Origin: Cryobacterium sp. PAMC25264
GTDB lineage: Bacteria > Actinomycetota > Actinomycetes > Actinomycetales > Microbacteriaceae
DNA: 64,000 nucleotides
Assembly: GCF_019443325.1 (NCBI RefSeq)
Contig: NZ_CP080383.1
Coordinates: 310,001 to 374,000 of the forward strand
Direction: 5' to 3'
Below the pieces are notes generated by a model. It saw nothing but the letters and a program-made list of their open reading frames with translations. It searched no databases and was not told the DNA's origin. The translations under genes were made by a program, and so were the position numbers. Within the stretch, counting starts at the first letter, position 1. Every line of letters starts with the position of its first letter. Positions 26,370-35,378 of the stretch are shown here, piece after piece.

Positions 26370-27389
26370 TCAGCGGCGGGAGTCGGCCTCCGGGCGCAGT
26401 CGGATCAGCCGCTGCGGGCCGTCCTCCTGCAGCTCGGCCACGTCGCTGCGCGACGAGAGGAAGTCGGTGAACGAGCGGAAGCCGAGCGGCTTCTCGTTGA
26501 AAGACGGGTCCATGCGGCGCATCTGGTTCTTCACGGTGCCGGTGTTGAGCCACTCGTCGGCGTCGCCCTTGGCGTGGCCGATCTGCAGGGCGCGCACGAG
26601 GAGTTCTGTGGCAAGCGATTGCGGGTCGATGTCGTCGGCCGGTTCCAGGTCATCGAACTGCGAGTCCTCGGTGTGCGAGAACATCGGGATGGTGGTGAGC
26701 TTGCGCGCCGTGCTCGGGGGAGTCTCAGGCTGTGTCTCCGTGCGCTCGGACGAGCGTCGGCCGGACTTCGGGCGCTCGGCGGACGTCGCGGCGGCCGCTG
26801 CGGCGGTGGCCTTGTCGATGCCGGGGAGCGAGTCGTAGTCCTCGAACTCGTCGCAGGCGGCGGCGAGCGAGGTGCTCGTAGAGCCGGCGACGCCAATGCC
26901 CACAACGAAGCGGCCAAGGCGCTTCGACTTCTGGGCCAGGGCGATGTAGTCCGAATCGCCGGCGACGATGATCACGTGGGTGAGGTCGGGCAGCCGGAAG
27001 AGGTCTTCGACCACGTCGACGGCGAGGCGGATATCGGCCCCGTTCTTGGTGCCGCGGGTGGTGGTGGTGAACAGCTGGGTGAGGTCAACCGCGCGGGACA
27101 TCAGCTGACGCTGGTAACTCGCGTTCACCGGCACCGACCAGTCGGCATAGGCGCGGTTGACTACGAGAGTGCCGAACGAGGCGGCGAAGTCGATGATGGC
27201 GTTGAAGTCCACGGTGGCGGCGGCCAGGCGTGCGGCGACCTCCGGGTCGGCGTCGCGGCTGGTGCGATCGAAGTCGCGGATGCCGTCGCGCTGGAACGCG
27301 TTGCGGCCATGCAGCTGCTGGTAGCGCGAGATGACGATGTTGTCGAAGTCGATGTACAGGCCAACACGGGCATCGGTCGGTTCGGTCAT
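26370..27389 (-). CDS. NYN-domain (LabA-like) ribonuclease with LOTUS/OST-HTH domain
   Basis: Predicted 339-residue protein. The N-terminal NYN/PIN-like domain (about residues 8-175) has the acidic residues of the family: GLYIDFDNIV, NRAYADWS, ADIRLAVDVVEDL and VAGDSDYIALA. A low-complexity Ala/Ser linker follows. The C-terminal ~90 residues (ELLVRALQIGHAKGDADEWL ... KPLGFRSFTDFLSS) fit an OST-HTH/LOTUS RNA-binding domain. This architecture suggests RNA-targeted nuclease activity. Target unknown. GAGGAG precedes the ATG. Confidence 0.87.
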   Translation of the reverse strand: MTEPTDARVGLYIDFDNIVISRYQQLHGRNAFQRDGIRDFDRTSRDADPEVAARLAAATVDFNAIIDFAASFGTLVVNRAYADWSVPVNASYQRQLMSRAVDLTQLFTTTTRGTKNGADIRLAVDVVEDLFRLPDLTHVIIVAGDSDYIALAQKSKRLGRFVVGIGVAGSTSTSLAAACDEFEDYDSLPGIDKATAAAAAATSAERPKSGRRSSERTETQPETPPSTARKLTTIPMFSHTEDSQFDDLEPADDIDPQSLATELLVRALQIGHAKGDADEWLNTGTVKNQMRRMDPSFNEKPLGFRSFTDFLSSRSDVAELQEDGPQRLIRLRPEADSRR

Positions 27390-27498
27390 GGTGAGCTCCT
27401 CTTAGCCGCAGGCGGAAGACTCAATAGCGATCCGGTATCTCCAGTCTGGTGCGCGGGGTGCGGCGAGGGCAAGTTGCGTACCCCCTGCGGGCGCCGGC

Positions 27499-28122
27499 TC
27501 ACCGGCTCATGTCGCCCACGTCCGGCACCGATCCCGCCCAGCCGTAGCGCAGCAGAACGGCGCCCTTCTCGCTCGCTGCCTCGGCGGCGAGCAGCGTGAG
27601 GGACGCGGGCGGTCCGTCATCCGGGAAGAGCCGTTTGCCGGGGCCGACGACGATCGGGTACACCCAGAGATTCAGCTCGTCGAACAGCCCCTGGGCCACC
27701 AGGGTGCGGGACAGGTCGATGCTGCCGATCACGTGGATCTCCTCGTGCCGCTCGCGCAGGGCGGCCAGCTCCGCGACGAGGTCGCGGCCGAGCAGGTGCG
27801 AGTCGCGCCAGTCCAGCTGCGGCCGGCCTCTCGAGGCGACGTATTTGGGTATCGCGTCGAACTTGCGAGCGATGGCGGAGTCGGCGCCCTCCAGCTGGTG
27901 CGGCCAGTAGCCGGCGAAGATGTCGTAGGTGCGGCGGCCCAGTAGTAGGGCGTCCATGGCCTCGATTCCCGCGGAGATCTGGGTGCCGTCGGTCTCACTG
28001 ATCAAGGGCGCCTGCCAGCCTCCGAACCTGAAGCCGCTGTCGGTGTCCTCGTCGGGTCCGCCGGGGGCCTGGGCGACGCCGTCGAGGGTGGTGAAGTGGT
28101 CGATGTGGATGCGGCCGGTCAT
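27499..28122 (-). CDS. RibD-C/dihydrofolate-reductase-like protein
   Basis: Predicted 207-residue NADPH-dependent reductase-like protein. It opens RIHIDHFTTLDGVAQAPGG and contains DALLLGRRTYDIFAGYWP and IHVIGSIDLSRTLVAQGLFD, all typical of the stand-alone RibD C-terminal family (YwjB/YyaP-like). True substrate unknown. ATG 28122 overlaps the stop of an upstream ANTAR-like reading frame (ATGA) and is preceded by AGGAGA. It therefore belongs to the operon metallo-hydrolase, ANTAR protein, reductase. Confidence 0.85.
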   Translation of the reverse strand: MTGRIHIDHFTTLDGVAQAPGGPDEDTDSGFRFGGWQAPLISETDGTQISAGIEAMDALLLGRRTYDIFAGYWPHQLEGADSAIARKFDAIPKYVASRGRPQLDWRDSHLLGRDLVAELAALRERHEEIHVIGSIDLSRTLVAQGLFDELNLWVYPIVVGPGKRLFPDDGPPASLTLLAAEAASEKGAVLLRYGWAGSVPDVGDMSR

Positions 28123-28366
28123 GTTGAGGTCTTCTCCTGGTTGGTGTTGCCGGGGCCGAAGCGAAGGCGGCGGGTGACAAGTTGTCGGGCCACCTGGCTC
28201 AGAGGCATCTGGTGTGAGCGGGCATGTTGACGGATGAGTCCGAACGCCGCCTCGGTGGACACCGGGCGGCTCGTGTGTCGTGCAGGAACGGGCGCGCAAG
28301 CTCGGAGATTTGCCCTCGGCCGTCAGAAAGGGCATCCGATGCGATCCGGAACGCATCCTGTGCCAT
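28119..28366 (-). pseudogene. small ANTAR-like protein, frameshifted
   Basis: Starts at ATG 28366 behind GGAGGAG and reads MAQDAFRIASDALSDG...HDTRAAR. It must then shift frame to continue as VSTEAAFGLIRQHARSHQ and MPLSQVARQLVTRRL, stopping at 28119 over the ATG of the reductase gene. The second part is a clear ANTAR C-terminal three-helix pattern (RNA-binding antiterminator fold). One extra G in the GG of the sequence encoding ARV restores one 82-residue frame. Either a sequence error or a recent mutation. Position and coupling indicate it belongs to the operon. Confidence 0.65.
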
Positions 28367-28389
28367 CGCTACAACTCCTCCCTCGTTTT

Positions 28390-29193
28390 CTACTGTGTCT
28401 GCGCGAGCCGCTGGACCTGCCAGTTGTGCACGTCGGGCAGCCACTCCAACAGCGCATCCGGGCCGACCCTGGGGTCATCGATCGTTCGGCCGTCGCGCAG
28501 GTTCTGCACGTACGCGCGATCCAGCACGATCCGGGCCCGCAGCTGCTCGGCCCCGCCGACGGAGCCGTGACCGGGGATGACGGCATTCGTGTCGCCGGCC
28601 ACACCCTCCAACAGCCGCAGCGCGTCGAGGTAGTCCTCGATCGGAGTCTCGGCCGCCAGATCGAGGAACGGCATCAGGATGTCGCTCAGCATGTCGCCCG
28701 CGACGAGCACGCGACTCGCTTCGAGCACCAGCGCCGCATGGCCGACGGCATGGGCCTGGTGCTCGATGATGCGCACCGCCGGACCGTCCCAAGGAATCTG
28801 CGTGGCTCCGGCGGGCAGGCCCGTGACGAGACCAAGCAGCTCCATCGGGATGTCCTCGGCGTGCTCCGGCGGAAGCCCTTCGGCGATCTGGTCCTGCCAG
28901 TCCGCGTTCGAGAGGAACTCACGCATCAGTGTCGCGCAGCGAGACGTGGCGTACCGGGGCACGTCACCGAACTCCTCGTGCCACAGCATATGATCCCAGT
29001 GCGGATGCGTGGAGAAGCTGGCGACGACGGGCTCGCCCAGCTCGCGAAGGTCCTGTGCCAGGTGCGCCAGCTCCTGGCCGGTGATGCCAGGATCGATGAG
29101 CAGCACGCCGTGCTGCCCCTGCACCACAACGGAATTGCTCTGCAGGAACTCGCTCTCGTGAACCAGAACGCCCGAGGCGACGCGCTTCAACAT
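28390..29193 (-). CDS. MBL-fold metallo-hydrolase
   Basis: Predicted 267-residue metallo-beta-lactamase-fold enzyme. The metal motif is STHPHWDHMLW (HxHxDH form), with further ligands in GHAALVLEASRVLVAGDMLSD and VIPGHGSVG. No signal peptide, so cytosolic. Relatives include glyoxalase II-like hydrolases, lactonases and quinone/thioester hydrolases; the reaction here cannot be assigned. ATG 29193 matches the alignment start. The ANTAR-like gene begins 24 bases downstream. Confidence 0.85.
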   Translation of the reverse strand: MLKRVASGVLVHESEFLQSNSVVVQGQHGVLLIDPGITGQELAHLAQDLRELGEPVVASFSTHPHWDHMLWHEEFGDVPRYATSRCATLMREFLSNADWQDQIAEGLPPEHAEDIPMELLGLVTGLPAGATQIPWDGPAVRIIEHQAHAVGHAALVLEASRVLVAGDMLSDILMPFLDLAAETPIEDYLDALRLLEGVAGDTNAVIPGHGSVGGAEQLRARIVLDRAYVQNLRDGRTIDDPRVGPDALLEWLPDVHNWQVQRLAQTQ

Positions 29194-29719
29194 GCAATGC
29201 CTTTCGTTTGTGGTGTTCAACAGCCTGGTGTGACGGTAATCCGGCCCAGGGGCCGGTGCAAGCACTTCGGGTGAAGTGGATGACGGGTATCCGGGCAGGT
29301 GCGCGCACACATTGCAAGAATGCAGCCATGCCCAGCGGCCCGAACGAACTCAGCGTCCATCGCGCAGCAGATTTCACGGGCCCCGACGCCGACGCCGTGA
29401 GTCGCCTCGTGGAGACCTGTGTGACGCACACCGAAACCGAAAAGCTGCTCATCTGGGTGGCTCCGGCGCCCAGCTGCCGGGAATCGGCACGGATCATGAG
29501 TGGCACCGACGGCCGATGGCGAGGATGCTGGTGCGCATGGCAGCACACACAAGAAGATCGACAGCGTGGCGGTGGGCCAAGGTGATCCTGTCGGCGTTCG
29601 TGGCGGCAGTCGGGGCAGGGTCATCGGCTATAGCCGTCATGACATTCGGCGGGCGCGCCGGTCCAGGAGATCTGCCCACGACACCGCCGCCGAAGGAATA
29701 CCGTCCGTGATGGACCCGG
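29194..29719. other. intergenic region with no convincing large gene
   Basis: About 525 bp between divergent promoters and a convergent gene. A short GGCCC/GGGCC hairpin lies near 29238. Apart from the weak small frame at 29516 I see no feature. Confidence 0.4.
29516..29710 (+). CDS. possible small single-helix membrane protein
   Basis: Frame of 64 residues: a basic start (MARMLVRMAAHTRRSTAWRW), one hydrophobic helix (about residues 21-45, VILSAFVAAVGAGSSAIAVM) and a Pro-rich tail. The preceding GGCCG is a poor ribosome site. It could be a real small protein or chance coding in GC-rich DNA. Confidence 0.3.
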   Translation: MARMLVRMAAHTRRSTAWRWAKVILSAFVAAVGAGSSAIAVMTFGGRAGPGDLPTTPPPKEYRP

Positions 29720-30166
29720 TCAGTTCTTCTGCAGCTCCTCGGCGAGCATCACGATGATGCCGCTGGGCCCGCGCACGTAAGTGAGCTTGTAGACGTCCTG
29801 ATAGGTCGCCACACCGCGGAGCGGAAAACACCCGTGCGTTGCGGCTATCGCGAGGGCGTCGTCGAGGTTGTCGACCGAGAAGGCGACCCGGTGCATGCCG
29901 ATCTCGTTGGGCAGGGTGGGCTCCGTCTCGATCGCGTCGGGGTGGAGGTATTCGAAGAGTTCCAGGCGGCCGTGACCGTCCGGCGTCTGGAGCATCGCAA
30001 TCATGGCGTGGTTGCCGTCCAAACCGACAGCAGTGTCGGTCCACTCACCACTGACCTCGTCTCGGCCCAGAACCGTGAGGCCGAGGTCGGTGAAGAAGGA
30101 GATAGTTGCTTCAAGGTCGCGTACGGCGATGCCGACATTCTCAAACTTGATGGACATATCGTTCAT
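29720..30166 (-). CDS. VOC-superfamily (glyoxalase-like) protein
   Basis: Predicted 148-residue protein of the vicinal-oxygen-chelate fold with two beta-alpha-beta repeats. Metal-ligand-like positions include the starting NVGIAVRDLEATISFF, LELFEYLHP, MHRVAFSVDNLDDALA and the final GPSGIIVMLAEEL. Likely a dioxygenase, epimerase or resistance-type binding protein; the exact class is not decidable. The start may be ATG 30166 or the inner ATG 30157. Confidence 0.8.
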   Translation of the reverse strand: MNDMSIKFENVGIAVRDLEATISFFTDLGLTVLGRDEVSGEWTDTAVGLDGNHAMIAMLQTPDGHGRLELFEYLHPDAIETEPTLPNEIGMHRVAFSVDNLDDALAIAATHGCFPLRGVATYQDVYKLTYVRGPSGIIVMLAEELQKN

Positions 30167-30789
30167 GCTAATCAGCGGGACGGCTGCGGGGGCGGGTTAT
30201 TGCCGGTATCGACTTCGACGAAGAACTCCAGCAGGTTGTCGCGCATTGGACGCCACGAGCGAGAGTCCTCGTGTTTACAGCGCGGAGGAGGACAGGAATT
30301 CCTGTCGCGAGAAACCCGGCCCTCATCGATCACACCGGGATGTTGAATCGACACTCTCGTTCGCCCATGGAGATGCTCCCACGAGCCCGCACTCACGCTG
30401 CCGTCAGGAGATCTGCGTGGTTTTCCCGCCGCAGGAAGTCGATGACAGCATCACGGCTCTTCTCGAGGCACACGATCCTGTTCTCCACAACGCGCAGTTC
30501 CCGAGCGAGCTCCTCCGCCAGAGCCCGGTTGCTAACGGCGGCCTGATCTTGCGCTGTCGGAGCAACTCGTGGAATGAACGGTGCCGATCCTGTTGGACGA
30601 GTTGACCCAAGACCCGGACAACATGACGCGAAAGTACCGCCTGCACACACGCACCTCGCGCGACGAGGTCGCCGAGGAGCGTGGATCAGGCGGCTGTGCT
30701 CTAGCTGCAAGCTCTCAGATCGAGTTGCTCCTGCCGTAGCGTCATGTGGTCTGCTGGAAGCCATCCCGTCCCAATCCGAGAGGTTTGCC
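30167..30789. other. mosaic intergenic region
   Basis: About 620 bp without an intact gene. It contains a 16-bp perfect palindrome centred on GGAATTCC at 30291-30306 and a probable MerR C-terminal fragment on the minus strand (listed separately). Confidence 0.4.
30393..30578 (-). pseudogene. C-terminal fragment of a MerR-type regulator (probable)
   Basis: A 61-residue frame ending LAEELARELRVVENRIVCLE with KSRDAVIDFLRRE shows the long dimerisation helix and final segment common in MerR regulators. No DNA-binding half or start is recognisable upstream. Probably a remnant left by rearrangement; identification is tentative. Confidence 0.35.
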
Positions 30790-31682
30790 ATGCACCCGTT
30801 CCCGACCCCGCCCCGAGACGTCCTGATCGGCGACGCCGCGGCGTTCGTCGGCGTCACTCCGCGGACGATCCGCCACTACCACCAGATTGGCGTGCTGCCC
30901 GAGCGGGAGCGGGGCGGCGACGGCCGCCGCCGGTACGGCTACGCGGACATCATCCGGCTGCTCTGGATCCGCCGCATGGCCGACGCCGGGATCGCCCTCG
31001 ACGACATCCGCGACGCCGTCGGCGCCGCACCGAGCGGCGCCGACGGAGAGGACGAGATCGCAGAAGTTCTCGCGCGACTGGAAGACACCCTCGCCGCGCA
31101 GCAGGCCGAGCTGCAGCGGAAGCGCGCCTCGGTGCAGCGGATGCAGACCCTCGGCAGTCGGCTGGGATTGCTCGACGATCTCGTCTCCGGTCGCCTCGAG
31201 GGCGCGCCTGAGGGCTCGCTGCGACAGGATGACCTGGACGTTCTGCTGGTCACCGAACGAATCTTCGGTCCGCTCGGCGCCGTCATGCAGGCGGGCCGTT
31301 TCCTCGCTCTGGCCCGCGATGCCGGGCTGCGCGCCGAGTCCGACCGCGTCGATGCCGCCGAGGAGGCGCTCGACGACACGGTCGCCCTCGACGACCCCCG
31401 GGTGGCGCAGGTGGCGGCCGAGCGGCACGCCTTCGAGACCGCGCTGATGCGCGTCATCGAGGAGTCCGGTCAGCTGGAGGAGGACGACAACATCTTCAAC
31501 ACCTGGGACGAGCTGCACCCCCCGAGGACACCGACGCGGCGCCCGACCCCAACCCGGCAGAGGGCTCCCGCGCGAGGAGCGCGGCGGAGATCATCCGAAG
31601 CATGCCCTACGACTTCTCCCCGGCGCGCCTGCGAAGCATGGAGCTGGCGGTGCAACTCGGCGCGGTGGCGGCGGCGCCCTAA
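30790..31682 (+). pseudogene. MerR-family transcriptional regulator, frameshifted near its C-terminus
   Basis: Regulator starting MHPFPTPPRDVLIGDAAAFV with the MerR winged-helix pattern VGVTPRTIRHYHQIGVL and YADIIRLLWIRRMADAGI, then a coiled-coil dimer helix and a helical effector domain. The frame runs to DELHPP, where the C6 run near 31520 seems to lack one C. With a seventh C it continues EDTDAAPDPNPAEG and ends ...LAVQLGAVAAAP with stop at 31680-31682, giving about 297 residues. As written, the frame goes out of register into Arg-rich nonsense. The effector is unknown. Confidence 0.75.
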
Positions 31683-31828
31683 GCGGGAATGCAACCCTGA
31701 TGTCGCTTCTCATTCTCGTCTGCACGAGTCCTCACACTCGCATGCACGGTGCACCGCACGAAGTGAATCATCCGTTGAGCGGAATTCCCCCTGCCTCGTA
31801 TCCCATATGTATTTAGCCACTCAGGTTA

Positions 31829-31831
31829 GGA
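31829..31831. repeat. target-site duplication GGA, left copy
   Basis: GGA at 31829-31831 matches GGA at 33099-33101 directly outside the IS3 ends. Confidence 0.6.
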
Positions 31832-31879
31832 TGGCCCTGACCCCAGCGAGTGGACACCTCACAAGAGAGAATGTTCACT

Positions 31880-32194
31880 ATGGCAAGATCACGTCGGGAC
31901 TTCACCCCTGAGTACAAAGACGAGGCCGTGAAGCTGGTCATCACCACCGGCAGGGCGGTCGCGACCGTCGCCCGCGAGCTCGGAATCAACGAGGCGACGC
32001 TGGGCCGGTGGGTGAGTGCATTCAAGGCGCGGAACGAGACCGGGCAGACCGAGGTCACGGAGTCTGAACGGGCCGAGCTGCTGCGGCTTCGGAAAGAAAA
32101 CACGGACCTGAAGATGGATAGGGCGTTCTTGAAAAAAGCGTCCATCTTCTTCGCCCAGGAAGCATCGGATACGAACGGCAAGCGTTCGAACTGA
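31880..32194 (+). CDS. IS3 transposase OrfA
   Basis: Predicted 104-residue OrfA with helix-turn-helix (FTPEYKDEAVKLVITTGRAV ... ELGINEATLGRWVSAFK) and a leucine-zipper-like helix (ESERAELLRLRKENTDLKMD). It binds the IS ends. The start may be ATG 31871 or 31880. Its stop overlaps the orfB ATG (TGATG). Confidence 0.88.
   Translation: MARSRRDFTPEYKDEAVKLVITTGRAVATVARELGINEATLGRWVSAFKARNETGQTEVTESERAELLRLRKENTDLKMDRAFLKKASIFFAQEASDTNGKRSN
32131..32138 (+). promoter_or_regulatory. programmed -1 frameshift site (GAAAAAAG)
   Basis: An A6G run inside orfA. A slip of -1 here enters the orfB frame, which is open from this point (KSVHLLRPG...) through the orfB start, making OrfAB. This is the established IS3-family mechanism. 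Confidence 0.65.
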
Positions 32195-33069
32195 TGCTGG
32201 CGGAGAAGACCAACTTCACCATCACCCGCATGGTCCGCCTCCTCGACGTCTCCCGGTCCGGCTACTACGCCTGGGTCGGCCGGCCGCCATCGCCGGCGTC
32301 GATCCGTCGGGTGCATATCGAGCAGAAAGTCGCCTTCTTCCACGGCGATTCCGACGAGGTCTACGGCGCCCCGAGGATCCTGACCGATCTCCGCGCGGAC
32401 GGAGAGATCATCTCCCGCAAAACCGTCGCCGCGACCATGCGGCGCCTCGGATTGGCGGGTATCTGCCCGAAGAAATGGAAGACGACCACCATCATCGACC
32501 ACGCTGACGCGTACCCGGTCGACGCGGTCAAACGCGAGTGGGACACCGGGGCTTTGAACCAGGTCTGGGTCGGCGATATCACCTACCTGAGGACCTGGGA
32601 GGGGTGGGTGTACTTGGCGACCGTCATCGACGCCCACAGCCGCCGCGTCATCGGCTGGGCCATCGCCGACCACATGCGCACCGACCTCATCCAGGACGCC
32701 CTCCGGATGGCCCTGGTGCTGCGCGGGGACCGTCCGGCGACGGTGATCTTCCACTCGGACCGCGGCACCCAGTACGCGTCGGAACAGATCACCCTCTTCG
32801 CGGCCAAGAACGGCATCACCCGGTCGATGGGATACACCGGAATCTGCTGGGACAACGCCATGGCCGAGAGCTTCTTCGCGACGTTGAAGACCGAGTTCTA
32901 CTACCGCCGGGTTTGGCCCACCCGGGCGCGCGCGATCCAAAGCGTCGCGGAGTGGATCGAGGACCGCTACAACCGCCGCCGCCGGCACTCCTCGATCGGG
33001 CACGTCACCCCAGTGGACTTCGAGATGCAATACTCGTCACAGGCCGCAGAGATCCAACTCGCCGCTTAA
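32194..33069 (+). CDS. IS3 transposase OrfB (DDE integrase)
   Basis: Predicted 291-residue rve-type catalytic subunit. DDE residues are seen as VWVGDITYL (first Asp), FHSDRGTQYAS (second Asp) and NAMAESFFATLKTEF (Glu), ending RRRHSSIGHVTPVDFE, the usual IS3 tail. It acts with OrfA or as the OrfAB fusion. All catalytic residues are present. Confidence 0.92.
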   Translation: MLAEKTNFTITRMVRLLDVSRSGYYAWVGRPPSPASIRRVHIEQKVAFFHGDSDEVYGAPRILTDLRADGEIISRKTVAATMRRLGLAGICPKKWKTTTIIDHADAYPVDAVKREWDTGALNQVWVGDITYLRTWEGWVYLATVIDAHSRRVIGWAIADHMRTDLIQDALRMALVLRGDRPATVIFHSDRGTQYASEQITLFAAKNGITRSMGYTGICWDNAMAESFFATLKTEFYYRRVWPTRARAIQSVAEWIEDRYNRRRRHSSIGHVTPVDFEMQYSSQAAEIQLAA

Positions 33070-33135
33070 CCCGTGTCCACTCTCCGGGGTCAAGGCCAGG
33101 AGGCATGCCCGACAGAGGCGATGATCGAGCGAGTA

Positions 33136-34029
33136 TCAGCTGCCGTCGATGGTGAACTGCACTCTTTGTATCTCGCTGAGGCATGACAGTCGGGCCTTTG
33201 AGAAATACGATTCAGCCGCCTGCAGATCCACAGTAGAGCTCCAGAATTCGCTGGCGGGGGCGAAGTTGTATCCCATCACGCCAGGGTCGACCGCTACCTC
33301 GTCGACGCACTGCAATGTCGCTTCCGAGGGAGGCTCTGAAACGAAGGCACTGAGAGATCGATCTTTCGTCTCGAATCCGCTTGAGTATGAGGCGAGGTCA
33401 CTGTCGATGACGGTAACGAAAGAGGATTCCGCGGGCAGGAACGCCTGATAGGCCTCCATGCTCGCTGCGAAGGCGGTGGAAGTGAGCCCTTCCGCTGCCA
33501 GCGACGAAACGAGTTGGAGGTTGGTCCCGTCATCGGAGTTGCGAGGGTCGCCCAGCCAAGACGCCCGAAGCCACGCATGATCTACTGCGCTGCTGACAAC
33601 TGCACGGTCCACGATCTGTATCCGAGCCCAATTTGAGGCGTCGTCTGCGGAAAGACTAACCGCGTTACCCGCTGCAAACAGGGTGACGTACACGGTGACG
33701 TCGGCCTTGGGATCGACTCGGGTTCGTACCCATTCGGTGATGAGTCTGGCCGTGGAATCTACCTCCGCAGATTCTCTCTCATCACTCAAGATGACGTCGA
33801 AGACAACAAACGTTCCTGGCTCGAGGAACCCCGACAGCCAGTTTCTCGTGTGAACGCTCTTGACTCCCGCCACCGAACTGACGTAGTCGATAAACGCAGC
33901 CTCCACGGTTGAGGAACCAACCAGCTGCGGTACTTGGGCCGAGCAACCAGCTGTGAGAATGATGGCCGGCACAAGCGCGAGTATTCCAAACCATCTGAGC
34001 GCAGTTGCTCGTTGAAGAGTCCTGAACAT
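33136..34029 (-). CDS. lipoprotein, unknown function
   Basis: Predicted 297-residue lipoprotein with signal peptide and lipobox LTAGC (Cys29). The mature part alternates beta-strands and helices, begins VEAAFIDYVSSVAGVKSVHT and has two cysteines near the C-terminus. Base composition is less GC-rich than the core genes. I do not recognise the family. It stands alone between the IS3 element and a small membrane protein gene. Confidence 0.7.
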   Translation of the reverse strand: MFRTLQRATALRWFGILALVPAIILTAGCSAQVPQLVGSSTVEAAFIDYVSSVAGVKSVHTRNWLSGFLEPGTFVVFDVILSDERESAEVDSTARLITEWVRTRVDPKADVTVYVTLFAAGNAVSLSADDASNWARIQIVDRAVVSSAVDHAWLRASWLGDPRNSDDGTNLQLVSSLAAEGLTSTAFAASMEAYQAFLPAESSFVTVIDSDLASYSSGFETKDRSLSAFVSEPPSEATLQCVDEVAVDPGVMGYNFAPASEFWSSTVDLQAAESYFSKARLSCLSEIQRVQFTIDGS

Positions 34030-34325
34030 CTACCCGCCTTCCCCCCATCGCAAGCCTAACCGCGCGCCCAGCGGCCGACGATTGCGATTGGGTGGCAAAC
34101 AAGTCCTCCCGAGACAGGGAGGTCCCGCAAATGAGAACACGCGAGCAGTAACGACCCACCCGTCGGTGCCCCACGACCGGCCGACGGACTCGTACTTGAT
34201 GGGTTATGAAGCAGCTGCGTTACGAGACATATTTCTCCTCGGTTCCGGGCGGTCCATTCAGGATTCATTGCTAATCCGCAGCGGACGTGATGCACTAAGA
34301 AGACACTGTTGATCGGGGGACACAG

Positions 34326-34595
34326 ATGTCCGACGCCATTCTTATCGCCGCCATCGGCCTAACATTCGCGTTGGTGATTCTGATCCGAGGGCTTCGCCGC
34401 CGGCGCCTGCGCGAAGCAGCCGCCCCGGTCGGAGCCGCCGCAAGTGTACTCCGAGACGTGTATTCAGGTAGAGGAACCCACGCACAAGCCGCCGCGGAAT
34501 TCGACCCGGCACCGTCGACATCGATGACTTTCGACGGGGAAGACCCTCTTCAAGGTCATGGATTGAAGCCCTCCAATGCGGCACCGCGCGACTGA
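34326..34595 (+). CDS. small membrane-anchored protein
   Basis: Predicted 89-residue protein with one N-terminal helix (about residues 4-22) followed by an Arg-rich stop-transfer (RGLRRRRLREA), so the C-terminus is probably cytoplasmic. Unknown function. A GGGGGA stretch precedes the ATG. Confidence 0.5.
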   Translation: MSDAILIAAIGLTFALVILIRGLRRRRLREAAAPVGAAASVLRDVYSGRGTHAQAAAEFDPAPSTSMTFDGEDPLQGHGLKPSNAAPRD

Positions 34596-34630
34596 GCTGC
34601 AGTCGGTAGCCGTCCATAGGTGGCTGGCCA

Positions 34631-34888
34631 CTACATCTCGTCAGGGTCCCGGCCCACCGGCCGATTAAGCCCAACGCCCCGTGGAACCTGTACCTCGAGA
34701 TAAACCACGAAGGTACGGCCCGACCCATTATTTTCTGCCCATCCCACGACCGTTTGGATGGAATCAACGTCGGTGAGCTACCACTCGTCCGATGCACCGT
34801 TCTCATCGTGGAAGTACACACGGTAGCTGGGCTGGTCCTGTTCCCAGTTCGAATCCCGTGGATCGACACCCCCTGCAACGACGCTCAT
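34631..34888 (-). pseudogene. short conserved-type protein with an internal amber stop
   Basis: Reading from ATG 34888 gives MSVVAGGVDPRDSNWEQDQ, then YRVYFHDENGASDEW, then TAG at 34778-34780. The same frame continues LTDVDSIQTVVGWAENNGSG, RTFVVYLEVQVPRGVGL, and stops at 34631. Both halves read like one small alpha/beta protein. The TAG follows a TGG codon and replaces one sense codon, so this looks like a single point mutation. Function unknown. Confidence 0.6.
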
Positions 34889-35081
34889 GCCGTCCGGCTA
34901 CTTCGGACCGCCACTAGCGCCTGTCTTGTCCTCGGCGCTTTGCAGCGGCGATCTGGGATCGATGTTCGGCGGACTAACTCTTGCCTGGCCCTGACTCGAA
35001 GCGAGTATTTAGCGTCACGAATCCCATGGCGTTCGACACGCTGGGGTTACGAGAAACGTTCGACTGACAGGGCGCTTCGCT

Positions 35082-35378
35082 ATGCGACAAGATATGGGAA
35101 TGGATCGCGCGTCAAACCACCTAGTCGCAGCGCTCGAAGAGCCATCGGGAACGCGCACTCGACTCCTACTTCGTCGGGAGTGGGCATTGGTTCGCGCAGT
35201 ATGGGGTGACGTCGAGGTCGATGCCGACCTTGTCATCCGCCGGCGCGCGGGCGGGGTCGAGGTTCTGCGCACTGCCGCTGACGTCGGCGACCCCCACGTC
35301 CTCCTGGACACCGTGTGCCGCGACCTCGAAACCAAGACCGTCGAGGAGTTCATACGTGAATGGCGCGTTCTCGACTGA
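35082..35378 (+). CDS. hypothetical protein
   Basis: Predicted 98-residue cytosolic protein rich in Arg, Val and Asp (LLRREWALVRAVWGDVEVDA, VIRRRAGGVEVLRTAADVGD). No known motif recognised. Coding character is good in this frame but start choice (ATG 35082 or 35100) is uncertain. Confidence 0.5.
   Translation: MRQDMGMDRASNHLVAALEEPSGTRTRLLLRREWALVRAVWGDVEVDADLVIRRRAGGVEVLRTAADVGDPHVLLDTVCRDLETKTVEEFIREWRVLD

Larger units (their letters stand above)
31832..33098 (+). mobile_element. complete IS3-family insertion sequence
   Basis: 1267-bp element. Terminal inverted repeats of 26 bp at 31832-31857 and 33073-33098 match at 23 positions and begin TGGCC. A 3-bp GGA duplication flanks it, the usual size for IS3. 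It holds orfA and orfB with an A6G slippery run, so a fused OrfAB transposase is expected by -1 frameshifting. It looks intact and potentially mobile. It inserted just after the MerR gene. Confidence 0.9.

Noticed and set aside
30291..30306. 16-bp perfect palindrome around GGAATTCC
   Set aside because: Isolated and with no regulator or promoter nearby; probably chance.
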